DNA from: Frigoribacterium sp. SL97
GTDB taxonomy: Bacteria; Actinomycetota; Actinomycetes; Actinomycetales; Microbacteriaceae
Assembly: GCF_026625765.1 (NCBI RefSeq)
Contig: NZ_CP113062.1
Location: 3,410,001-3,474,000, forward strand
DNA length: 64,000 nucleotides
Direction: 5' to 3'
In this document: piece after piece, positions 39,073 to 46,436 of the stretch
Numbering within the stretch: the first letter of the stretch is position 1
How the letters are laid out: the number at the start of each line of letters is the position of its first letter
Position numbers and translations under genes: made by a program
Notes under the pieces: model-generated
Database searches by the model: none
Seen by the model: only the letters and a program-made list of their open reading frames with translations
What the model was told of the DNA's origin: nothing

Positions 39073-40371
39073 ATGACCGCAGACCCCCGCCCCCACGTCG
39101 TCATCGTCGGCGGCGGCTTCGCCGGCATCGCGGCGATGAGGTCCCTCCGAGACGCCGACGTCAAAATCACCCTGATCGACCGCCACGTCTACAACATGTT
39201 CCAGCCGCTCATGTACCAGGTCGCCACCGGCGGCCTCAACGCGGGCGACGTCACCTACTTCCTGCGCAGCCTGCGGTCCAAGCAGTCGAACGCCGAGTTC
39301 CGCCACGGGCTGCTCACGACGATCCGCGCCGACGAGCGCATCATCACCCTGCGCGACGGCGAAGAGATCGCCTACGACGCCCTGGTCCTCGCCAACGGCG
39401 TCAACACCAGCTACTTCGGCACCAAGGGCGCCTACGAGTACGCCTACTCGATGTACTCCCGGTCGCAGGCGCTGCGCATCCGCGACGAGCTCTTCACGCA
39501 GCTCGAGAACGCCGCGGCCTCGGTGGGCAGCGGCGAGGTACGCGTCGTCATCGTCGGTGGCGGTGCCACGGGCGTCGAGATGGCCGGTGCGCTGGCCGAA
39601 CTGCGCGACCAGGCGTTGAAGGACGCCTACCCCGAGATCGACGCGTCGAGCATCACGATCACCCTCGTGCACCGTAGCGGCGAGTTGCTCAAGCCCTTCT
39701 CCCCCCGTCTGCGCAAGTACGCCGCCAAGGTGCTGCGCAAGCGCGGCGTCGACCTGCGGCTCGACACGGGTGTCGAAGAGGTCCGTCCCGACGGCGTCGT
39801 CGCCGCGGACGGCGAGTTCATCCCGGCCGAGCTCGTCATCTGGGCCACCGGCGTCGCGGCCCACGCCGAGGTCGCCTCGTGGGGTGTGCCGCAGACCCAT
39901 GGTGGACGCATCCAGGTGAACGACGACCTCACGGTCAAGGGCTTCGACTGCATCTTCGCCGCGGGTGACATCGCCGCCACCGACGACGCCCTCGCTCAGC
40001 TCGCCCAGCCGGCGATCCAGGGCGGCGAGCACATCGGCGAACAGATCGTCCGCCTGCTCGCCGGCAAGAAGCTCGCGCCGTTCAAGTACCACGACAAGGG
40101 CACCATGGCCACGGTGGGCACGAACGCCGCCGTGGTGCAGTTGCCCAACGGCTTCACGCTGACCGGCCCCGTCGCCTGGCTGCTGTGGGTGTTCGTCCAC
40201 ATCACGAGCCTGCTCGGGAACGGCAACCGACTCTCGACCCTCACGCACTTCTTCGTGCGCTACCTCTGGGCGCTCCGCAAGCGGGCCATCCCCATCGTGG
40301 GCGACGTCCGGCCGGTGCGCCCGAACGGCGACCGGGCGCCCGAGAAGTGGCAGACCGAGAAGGCCGAGTAG
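39073..40371 (+). CDS. ndh: Type II NADH dehydrogenase (NDH-2)
   Basis: The 432-residue flavoprotein oxidises NADH and reduces quinone at the membrane surface without pumping protons. The FAD-binding motif is VVIVGGGFAGIAAMRSL (about 10-26) and the quinone-side motif FQPLMYQVATGGLNAGDV. The NADH Rossmann motif is RVVIVGGGATGVEMAGALAEL, and the second FAD region is IFAAGDIAATDD followed by LAQPAIQGG. A C-terminal amphipathic hydrophobic stretch (VAWLLWVFVHITSLLG) anchors it to the membrane. AGGAGC precedes ATG 39073. It is the only respiratory gene here. Confidence 0.95.
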   Translation: MTADPRPHVVIVGGGFAGIAAMRSLRDADVKITLIDRHVYNMFQPLMYQVATGGLNAGDVTYFLRSLRSKQSNAEFRHGLLTTIRADERIITLRDGEEIAYDALVLANGVNTSYFGTKGAYEYAYSMYSRSQALRIRDELFTQLENAAASVGSGEVRVVIVGGGATGVEMAGALAELRDQALKDAYPEIDASSITITLVHRSGELLKPFSPRLRKYAAKVLRKRGVDLRLDTGVEEVRPDGVVAADGEFIPAELVIWATGVAAHAEVASWGVPQTHGGRIQVNDDLTVKGFDCIFAAGDIAATDDALAQLAQPAIQGGEHIGEQIVRLLAGKKLAPFKYHDKGTMATVGTNAAVVQLPNGFTLTGPVAWLLWVFVHITSLLGNGNRLSTLTHFFVRYLWALRKRAIPIVGDVRPVRPNGDRAPEKWQTEKAE

Positions 40372-40396
40372 CGGTCGGCGCCTCCTGACCCGGACG

Positions 40397-40465
40397 CCGA
40401 GAACCCCGTTCACGAAGACGAACCACGATTGATCGGGGTTCTTCTTCGCGAACGGGGTTCCTCGG
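40397..40465. terminator. Bidirectional hairpin at convergent junction
   Basis: CCGAGAACCCCGTTCACGAAG on the left pairs with CTTCGCGAACGGGGTTCCTCGG on the right, with an inner imperfect stem around AACCACGATT/GATCGGGGTT. The GAACCCCGTT core is shared with the element at 13338-13407. It lies between the convergent ndh and lipoprotein genes. Confidence 0.7.
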
Positions 40466-40499
40466 TGATCGGACGTGCCCGATCGGTCGAGCGGGGGTG

Positions 40500-41207
40500 T
40501 TACTCGGTGGCGGCGGTGATCTTCGCGACGCCGACGAGCATCTCGTCCTGGACGGCGTCGGTCTTGAAGGTCTGGTTCAGCAGCGACGCGGCATCGGGGC
40601 TGATGTGCACCGTGGTGCCCTCGAGGACGGCGTTCGAGCCCTCCATCTGGATCGGCTTCAGCGTGCCACCCCAGAGGTTGAAGAGGTAGGCGTCTTCGGC
40701 GGCGACGGTGCCGTTGGCGGTCACGGTGCCGTAGAGCTTGCTCTCGCCCGGGTCGATGCGGAAATCGGTCAGTTCGACGACGGTGCCGTCGGCCGAGGTC
40801 AGCGACAGGCCGGAGCCGTCGTGGTCGATCTCGCCCTGGACGTAGGGTCGCACGTCGCTGTCGGGGCCGTAGTAGTCGACGTTGCCGCCCGTGATCGGGA
40901 AGGCGAACGTGCCGTCGGTGAAGGTCGCGGTGCCGACGACACCGGGGGTCAGGCCGAGCGAGGTGATCGCGTCGACGAAGGACTGGTCGACGGCGACCTG
41001 GGTGTCGACGCCGTTGCTGAGGTCGGCGATCGACGCGGCGGGCGTCGACGCGGCGCTGGGCTCGGAGGACGACGAGCTCGACGAGGAGGACGTGTCGGTC
41101 GAGGTGCCGGAGTCCATCGAGCACGCGGCGAGGGAGAAGAGCAGGGCGCCCGAGGCGACGAGGCCGAGGGTGGTCTTGGTGATGTTCTTGCGAGTGAAAG
41201 CGTTCAT
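40500..41207 (-). CDS. Secreted lipoprotein of unknown function
   Basis: The 235-residue protein has a lipoprotein signal (LLFSLAAC lipobox, Cys29), a Ser/Thr-rich linker with nine consecutive Ser, and a beta-rich domain (VVGTATFTDGTFAFPITGGNVDYYG ... YVQGEIDHDGSGLSLTSADGTVVELTDFRIDPG ... KLYGTVTANG). The repeated Gly-x-(I/V)-x-H/N pattern is faintly reminiscent of HtaA-type haem-binding domains, but the usual Tyr/His ligands cannot be assigned. AAGGAG lies seven bases before ATG 41207. Confidence 0.7.
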   Translation of the reverse strand: MNAFTRKNITKTTLGLVASGALLFSLAACSMDSGTSTDTSSSSSSSSSEPSAASTPAASIADLSNGVDTQVAVDQSFVDAITSLGLTPGVVGTATFTDGTFAFPITGGNVDYYGPDSDVRPYVQGEIDHDGSGLSLTSADGTVVELTDFRIDPGESKLYGTVTANGTVAAEDAYLFNLWGGTLKPIQMEGSNAVLEGTTVHISPDAASLLNQTFKTDAVQDEMLVGVAKITAATE

Positions 41208-41230
41208 GGTGAAGCTCCTTGTCAGTTGGT

Positions 41231-41262
41231 CCCGGTGGGGATGTACTGGGTTCGCCACCGGG
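41231..41262. terminator. Hairpin 3' of the NAD(P)-binding protein gene
   Basis: CCCGGTGG (41231-41238) pairs with CCACCGGG (41255-41262). On the minus strand it follows the stop at 41293 and precedes the lipoprotein start at 41207. It could be the terminator of that transcript. Confidence 0.5.
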
Positions 41263-41292
41263 CCCGAAAAGGATTGGAACGCATCATCTTCG

Positions 41293-42024
41293 TTACCCGG
41301 CCGTGACCTCCACCGCCGCGTCGGCACCGGCGACCGGACCCGGGGAACGTCGCGCGCGGGCCACCGCGAGCCCGCGTTGCGAGCTCCAGAAGTCGCGGAC
41401 CGTCTCGCGGAGTTCGGACGCGCCGACGTCCGCTCCGAAGGCCAGCGACCCCGGCTCGAGGGCGATGCCGTCGGCCAGGGTGGGCAGGGCGACGGGGTCG
41501 AAGCCGATGGCGTCCACGAGGTCCGCGACGACGTCGAGTGCCTCTCGGTCGTCCGACGCCAGGGCGATCGCGCTCCGCTCGGGATGACCGGCGGGCAGGG
41601 CTCCCTCGTCGAGGTCGTGGTACCCCATGTGGTTGAAGCCCTTCACGACGCGTGACGCGGGCAGGTGCTGCCGGACGAGCTCGCTCGTCGAGGTCCGGAC
41701 GTCCGAGAGGTCGTCGCGCAGGCCGTCCGTCTCCCACCAGTAGTTCATGGCGTCGACGACGACCTTGCCCGCCAGGGCGTCCACCGGCACCGAGTCGAGC
41801 TTGCCGAGCGGCAGGGCCAGGACGACGATGTCCGCCTCCCGTGCCGCGTCGGCCGACCAGACCGCGCGGGCCCCGGGGGCGATCACGTCGACGATGAGGC
41901 GGATGCGGGCAGGGTCCCCCGAGCCGGAGAGGAGGACGGGGTGGCCGGCGGCGTGGACGAGGCGGGCGAGGACGGTGCCGACCTTGCCCGCGCCGAGGAT
42001 GCCGATGGTGGGTGCGGACGTCAT
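41293..42024 (-). CDS. NAD(P)-binding oxidoreductase, F420-dependent NADP reductase-like
   Basis: The 243-residue protein opens with a Rossmann motif IGILGAGKVGTVLARLVHAAGHPVLLSGSG (5-34). It continues with IVVLALPLGKLDSVP, VVVDAMNYWWETDG and VVKGFNHMGYHDL, the order seen in the NADPH:F420 oxidoreductase-like (NPDA) family. The substrate side is not resolved, and other members reduce different partners. ATG 42024 is chosen; the upstream extension is in an inverted-repeat region. Confidence 0.8.
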   Translation of the reverse strand: MTSAPTIGILGAGKVGTVLARLVHAAGHPVLLSGSGDPARIRLIVDVIAPGARAVWSADAAREADIVVLALPLGKLDSVPVDALAGKVVVDAMNYWWETDGLRDDLSDVRTSTSELVRQHLPASRVVKGFNHMGYHDLDEGALPAGHPERSAIALASDDREALDVVADLVDAIGFDPVALPTLADGIALEPGSLAFGADVGASELRETVRDFWSSQRGLAVARARRSPGPVAGADAAVEVTAG

Positions 42025-42070
42025 GTGTCGTGCAACGCACGAGGGCATCCGGCGATTCCGGACGCGGCGA

Positions 42071-42105
42071 TGCACCGCAGGCCCCTGAACCAGGTCTGCG
42101 GTGCA
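42071..42105. terminator. Hairpin 3' of the chaplin-like gene
   Basis: TGCACCGCAG (42071-42080) pairs perfectly with CTGCGGTGCA (42096-42105) around a 15-nt loop. It lies downstream of the chaplin-like gene (stop at 42150, minus strand) and upstream of the next minus-strand gene. No T-tract. Confidence 0.6.
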
Positions 42106-42149
42106 CCGTCGGTGTGGAGTCGCTCAGGAGCGAGCGACGGAGGTGACCG

Positions 42150-44216
42150 TCAGGCGCGGGCCGTCCGGCGGCGGGCCGCCACGAGCAGGCCGAGCCCGGC
42201 GAGCAGCGCCAGCAGCCCACCCACGAGCGGGCCCGACGCGTCACCACCGGTGAAGGCCAGCGACGAGTCGGCGGCGAGGGCCGAGGAGGCGCTGGTCCCC
42301 GAGGCGAGGACGCTGCGGTCGGCCGCCGCGGCGGTCACGAGCACGGTGCCGGTGGTGCCGGTCGTGCCGTCGACGCCGCTGGTGCCGTCCGTGCCGGGTG
42401 TGGTGGTGCCGCCGTCACCCGGGGTGGCGGGCGTCGTCGGGTCGGTCGGCTCGAACGGCTCGGCCGGGTCGACGGGGATCGTCGGGTCGGTCGGGTCGGT
42501 CGGGTCGGTGGGGTCGGTCGGCGTGGTCGGGACGGTCGGCGTGGTGCCGGTCGTCCCCTCCGTGGTGTCGCTGTCGCCGATCACCGAGACGGCGTTGCCG
42601 CCCACGGTCACGGGCAGCCCCACCGACGGCACGACCTGCGTGCCCCCGAGGATTCCGTCGTCACCGCTCGTGGTGCCACCGGTGGTGCCCGTACCGGTGC
42701 CGGTGGTGCCGGTGCCGGTGGTGCCGGTGCCCGTCGTGGTGCCCGTGCTGCTGCTGTCGCCGACCACCGAGACGGCATTGCCGCCCACGGTCACGGGCAG
42801 CCCCACCGACGGCACGACCTGCGTGCCCCCGAGGATTCCGTCGTCACCGCTCGTGGTGCCACCGGTCGAACCCGAACCGGTGCCGCTGGTGCCGGTGCCG
42901 GTGGTGCCGGTGCCCGTCGTGGTGCCCGTGCTGCTGCTGTCGCCGACCACCGAGACGGCGTTGCCGCCCACGGTCACGGGCAGCCCCACCGACGGCACGA
43001 TCTGCGTGCCCCCGAGGATGCCGTCGTCACCACTGGTGCTGCCACCGGTCGAACCCGAACCGGTGCCGCTGGTGCCGGTGCCGGTGGTGCCGGTGCCCGT
43101 CGTGGTGCCCGTGCTGCTGCTGTCGCCGACCACCGAGACGGCGTTGCCGCCCACGGTCACGGGCAACCCCACCGACGGCACGACCTGCGTGCCCCCGAGG
43201 ATGCCGTCGTCACCACTGGTGCTGCCACCGGTCGAACCCGTCCCGGTGCCGGTGGTGCCGGTGCCCGTCGTGGTGCCCGTGCTGCTGCTGTCGCCGACCA
43301 CCGAGACGGCGTTGCCGCCCACGGTCACGGGCAACCCCACCGACGGCACGACCTGCGTGCCCCCGAGGATGCCGTCGTCACCACTGGTGCTGCCACCGGT
43401 CGAACCCGTACCGGTGCCGGTGGTGCCGGTGCCCGTCGTGGTGCCCGTGCTGCTGCTGTCGCCGACCACCGAGACGGCGTTGCCGCCCACGGTCACGGGC
43501 AGCCCCACCGACGGCACGACCTGCGTGCCCCCGAGGATGCCGTCGTCACCACTGGTGGTGCCGGTGGCCGAGCCGGTGGGGCCGGCGCCGGTCGCGCCTC
43601 CTGCGGGGGTGCCGGTCGTGGTGCCGGTGCTCGACGAGTCGCCCAGCACCGAGATCGCGTTGCCACCGACCGTGACCGGCAGGGTCACGTCGACGAGGGC
43701 CTGGGTGCCCGAGCCGATCGCGTCGTCGCCCGACGTGGCGGCAGGTGCTGCCGGTGCCGGTGCCGCGGGGGCCGCGGCCTGGGCGGGAGCGGCCGTGCCG
43801 GCCGAGTCGCCCAGCACCGAGACCGCGTTGCCACCGACGCTGACCGGCACGTCGATCGAGACGATGCCCTGGCTGCCCGAGAGCACGCCCGAGTCGCCGC
43901 TCGTCGTCGTGACGGGCGCGGCGGGCGCGGCGGGTGCGGCGGCCGGAGCGGCGGGGGCGGCGGCCGGAGCGGCGGGTGCCGCAGCCGGGGCGGCAGGCGC
44001 CGCAGGGGCCGGCGCGGTGCTGCTCGAGTCGCCGAGGACGCTGACCGCGTTGCCGAGGGCCGAGACCGGAGCCTCGACGACGGCGCCGACCTGGGTGCCC
44101 GAGAGCAGCCCGTCGTCGCCGGTGGTGGTCGCCGCGTTCGCGGCGGTGGTTCCGAGGGCCCAGATGCCCCCGATGAAGAGCGCTCCCATGAGCCCTCTCG
44201 AGACGTACGTGTTCAT
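42150..44216 (-). CDS. Wall-anchored protein with nine chaplin-like repeats
   Basis: The 688-residue protein has a signal peptide (1-28, ending ANA). Nine repeats follow, each holding a SGDDGILGGTQ...VPVTVGGNAVSVVGDSS-type core, separated by Ala/Pro-rich or Thr/Gly-rich linkers, then LAFTGG and a hydrophobic helix with basic tail. The core resembles the chaplin domain (SGN..., GNTVNVVG) of streptomycete hydrophobic surface proteins, but the two Cys residues are missing. Six central repeats are nearly identical in DNA. The sorting signal implies covalent wall attachment. GGAGAAG precedes ATG 44216. It is downstream of a second exported gene on the same strand. Confidence 0.82.
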   Translation of the reverse strand: MNTYVSRGLMGALFIGGIWALGTTAANAATTTGDDGLLSGTQVGAVVEAPVSALGNAVSVLGDSSSTAPAPAAPAAPAAAPAAPAAAPAAPAAAPAAPAAPVTTTSGDSGVLSGSQGIVSIDVPVSVGGNAVSVLGDSAGTAAPAQAAAPAAPAPAAPAATSGDDAIGSGTQALVDVTLPVTVGGNAISVLGDSSSTGTTTGTPAGGATGAGPTGSATGTTSGDDGILGGTQVVPSVGLPVTVGGNAVSVVGDSSSTGTTTGTGTTGTGTGSTGGSTSGDDGILGGTQVVPSVGLPVTVGGNAVSVVGDSSSTGTTTGTGTTGTGTGSTGGSTSGDDGILGGTQVVPSVGLPVTVGGNAVSVVGDSSSTGTTTGTGTTGTGTSGTGSGSTGGSTSGDDGILGGTQIVPSVGLPVTVGGNAVSVVGDSSSTGTTTGTGTTGTGTSGTGSGSTGGTTSGDDGILGGTQVVPSVGLPVTVGGNAVSVVGDSSSTGTTTGTGTTGTGTTGTGTGTTGGTTSGDDGILGGTQVVPSVGLPVTVGGNAVSVIGDSDTTEGTTGTTPTVPTTPTDPTDPTDPTDPTIPVDPAEPFEPTDPTTPATPGDGGTTTPGTDGTSGVDGTTGTTGTVLVTAAAADRSVLASGTSASSALAADSSLAFTGGDASGPLVGGLLALLAGLGLLVAARRRTARA
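42571..43560. repeat. Near-identical tandem repeats in the chaplin-like gene
   Basis: The sequence CTGTCGCCGA(C/T)CACCGAGAC begins at 42571, 42754, 42937, 43120, 43288 and 43456, giving periods of 183, 183, 183, 168 and 168 bp. All periods are multiples of three, and the 15-bp difference lies in the Thr/Gly linker. Such arrays change length by recombination or slippage. Confidence 0.92.
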
Positions 44217-44273
44217 GGTCTTCTCCAAGAGATGAGGTGTGTGGTGCCGCGGGGTCGCGGCGGGGTCGCTGAT

Positions 44274-44305
44274 GTCGCCGGCAGCCGGGAGGCTGCAGGG
44301 GCGAC
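44274..44305. terminator. Hairpin between the two surface-protein genes
   Basis: GTCGCC-g-GCAGCC (44274-44286) pairs with GGCTGC-agg-GGCGAC (44291-44305) around GGGA. It lies after the stop of the Val/Ala/Pro-rich gene (44316, minus strand) and may attenuate transcription into the chaplin-like gene. Confidence 0.5.
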
Positions 44306-44315
44306 GCGACCGGCC

Positions 44316-45368
44316 TCAGTCGGGGGAAGAGTCGGTGTCGTACGCAGGCGTCGACGGGAGGTCGTCGTCGCCGTCCGCGGACCCCGCCGAGACGGCGAGT
44401 CCGGGAAGCAGGGAGGCGCGGGTCGCGTCGAGCGCGACGGCACCGCCGGCCGCTCCGCCGCCCGAGGCCTGACCGTTCGCGCTTCCGCCGGTGCCCGAGG
44501 GCAGGGCGGGCGTGCCGTGGTCGTCACCGGCAGGAAGCGGTGCGGGGCCGGGGGTGGGCGCCAGGGGTGCGCTGGTCCTGTCGGCGGACGAGGACGGACC
44601 CGAGGCGATCTGCGCCCGTAGGATGCCGACCGCGTCGGTCGATGCGGTCGTGCCGGACACGTCGGACGCGTCGGCCACCGCGGCGACGGCGAGCTCGTCC
44701 GAGGCGACGACTCCGAGGCCGTCGGCTCCGTCGACGTCCGCGTCCGCCCCGGCGGGCACGTCGCCCGCGGGGACCGTCACGCCCGGTCGGGGCGTGACGC
44801 CTCCGGGCACGACCGGCGGGAGCACGGGGGCGGCGGGGGCCGCAGCCGAGTCGCCGACGGCGGTCAGACCCTCGTCGACGACGCCGGTCAGCGGGTCGGT
44901 CACGGTCGAGACGGGTGCCGGGCCGGTGACGGCAGGCACCACGGGGACGGCCGCGACGACCTGGTCCACGGTCTGCGCGACGGGCGCGACGACCGACGAG
45001 ACCGGTGCGGCGGCCGCGACCTGCTGCACGACCTGGGGCACCACGGGGGCCGCGGCCTGCACGACCTGCTGCACCGGGGGTGCGACGGCCGTGGCCTGGA
45101 CGGCGACGCCCGTGACCTGTGACACCGCGCCTCCTGCGGTCTGACCGACGGCGGCCACGGGGGCGTCGAGCGATCCGGCGACCTGGCCGACGGCCGAGGT
45201 GACGCCGCCGAGGAGGGACGACGGGGCCTCGTCGGCCGAGGCCGACGGGGACGAGAAGGCGAGTCCGAGACCGACCATGGCGATCGCGGCGAGACCCGAG
45301 AAGCCGAGGAGGCGCACGAGACGGAGCGGGGCGGGTCGCCTCGTCGTCGTCTCGGCCGTCTGATCCAC
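44316..45368 (-). CDS. Exported Val/Ala/Pro-rich low-complexity protein
   Basis: The 350-residue protein has a signal/membrane helix (about 24-47, ASA site). Its mature region is strongly biased to Val, Ala, Pro, Thr and Gln, with repeats such as VAPPVQQVVQAAAPVVPQVVQQV, and it ends in an acidic tail without a sorting motif. No globular family is seen. The GTG start at 45368 follows GAAGAAGG. It precedes the chaplin-like gene on the same strand and could be a structural partner at the surface; this is inference from position. Confidence 0.65.
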   Translation of the reverse strand: MDQTAETTTRRPAPLRLVRLLGFSGLAAIAMVGLGLAFSSPSASADEAPSSLLGGVTSAVGQVAGSLDAPVAAVGQTAGGAVSQVTGVAVQATAVAPPVQQVVQAAAPVVPQVVQQVAAAAPVSSVVAPVAQTVDQVVAAVPVVPAVTGPAPVSTVTDPLTGVVDEGLTAVGDSAAAPAAPVLPPVVPGGVTPRPGVTVPAGDVPAGADADVDGADGLGVVASDELAVAAVADASDVSGTTASTDAVGILRAQIASGPSSSADRTSAPLAPTPGPAPLPAGDDHGTPALPSGTGGSANGQASGGGAAGGAVALDATRASLLPGLAVSAGSADGDDDLPSTPAYDTDSSPD

Positions 45369-45462
45369 GGCGTACCTTCTTCGGTCGCATCTCACCGGGG
45401 TGGTGGGTCCCGGCGTCGGGGTCGTGCCCCTCATCGCGCTGGTGAGACGCGATGTGCCATCT

Positions 45463-45491
45463 TTTCTACGCCGACGACGCCGGGTTGTCCA
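45463..45491 (-). promoter_or_regulatory. Promoter of the surface-protein operon
   Basis: On the minus strand TGGACA (45486-45491) and TAGAAA (45463-45468) are separated by 17 bp. Transcription would begin near 45456, leaving a leader of about 88 nt before GTG 45368. The neighbouring TetR-like regulator ends at 45548 and could act here. Confidence 0.55.
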
Positions 45492-45547
45492 TGAGCCTGT
45501 CTCAGATGTACCCCGATCGCCTCGACGACGCGTCGGCGAGGGACGGC

Positions 45548-46234
45548 TCAGACCAGCTCGAGGTCCCAGGAGGGCGGCACGTAGACGGAGCCCCACCCGG
45601 CGCGCAGGCGCGTGATCGCCCGGTCGAACGACTCCACGACGTCCATGTCACGTCGGACCATGGACTGCAGCTGCAGTCCCTCGTAGAGGGCGATCAACTG
45701 CTCGGCACCCCTGGCCGGCTGCATCGTGTCGGGCTCGCGCCCGAGCTCGACGTCCTGCGCGAGCGAGCTGTGGATCAACCGGTAGAACTGCTGCCACTGG
45801 TCGTGCAACAGCGGCGCCAGCGGGTGGCCGGGGGTCGCCGCGACGTTGACGGTGGCACTCAGCAGGCGCATCAACGCGGGTTCGGCGGCGTTCGCGGCGA
45901 CGATCGCGCGCAGCAGGGCGATCGTGCCGTGCGTCCGGGCGAGGGGGAGCAGCGGCCGGGTGCGGCGGCCGACCCAGAGGTCGACGGTCGCCAGGACCAG
46001 GCCGTTCCAGTGGGTGAACTCGTCGCTCACGGTCTTGACGGGCAGATCGGCGGCTCGGGCGACCAACTCGAACGACGCCTCGTGGAAGGCGTGCTCGGTG
46101 AAGACGCGCATGGCCGCCTCGACGATGGCGATGCGTCGCTCGACGGCGGCGGACGGGGCTCCGAACGGGGTGGCGGGGGTGGTCGTCGTGGCCGTCGGGG
46201 CGTCCGACGACTCGGGGTGGGTCTCGTGGATCAC
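45548..46234 (-). CDS. TetR-family transcriptional regulator
   Basis: The 228-residue protein has a TetR-type helix-turn-helix (RIAIVEAAMRVFTEHAFHEASFELVARAADLPVKTVSDEFTHWNGLV, about 33-80) after a disordered Thr/Pro-rich N terminus. A helical ligand domain follows. It lies between the chaplin-like operon (same strand, downstream) and the divergent ice-binding gene, so it may regulate either. A TACCTCAGGTA palindrome at 46359-46369 in the divergent gap is a possible site. Confidence 0.82.
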   Translation of the reverse strand: MIHETHPESSDAPTATTTTPATPFGAPSAAVERRIAIVEAAMRVFTEHAFHEASFELVARAADLPVKTVSDEFTHWNGLVLATVDLWVGRRTRPLLPLARTHGTIALLRAIVAANAAEPALMRLLSATVNVAATPGHPLAPLLHDQWQQFYRLIHSSLAQDVELGREPDTMQPARGAEQLIALYEGLQLQSMVRRDMDVVESFDRAITRLRAGWGSVYVPPSWDLELV

Positions 46235-46358
46235 GCATCGACGCTACGGACCGCGCGGCGCACGAGTCGACGCCCAGTCCGGGGTACACGGGTGCCGCTG
46301 CGTCGGTCGCGTCGCCGGATGACGCGTCAAGGATCGAGTTCTCAGGGAGACCCGCGTA

Positions 46359-46369
46359 TACCTCAGGTA
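46359..46369. promoter_or_regulatory. Short palindrome, possible operator
   Basis: TACCTCAGGTA is an 11-bp perfect palindrome in the 202-bp gap between the divergent TetR and ice-binding genes. It lies 68 bp before ATG 46437. Its use by the TetR protein is a guess. Confidence 0.3.
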
Positions 46370-46436
46370 ACGGGGAACGCCCGCACGAACCGATCACGTG
46401 TGTCCAGGTGCCTCCTCTTCCCAGTCAGGTGGCGCC

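Noticed and set aside
42571..43560. CRISPR-like array
   Set aside because: Repeats are 168-183 bp, in frame and encode protein repeats; there are no short direct repeats with unique spacers.
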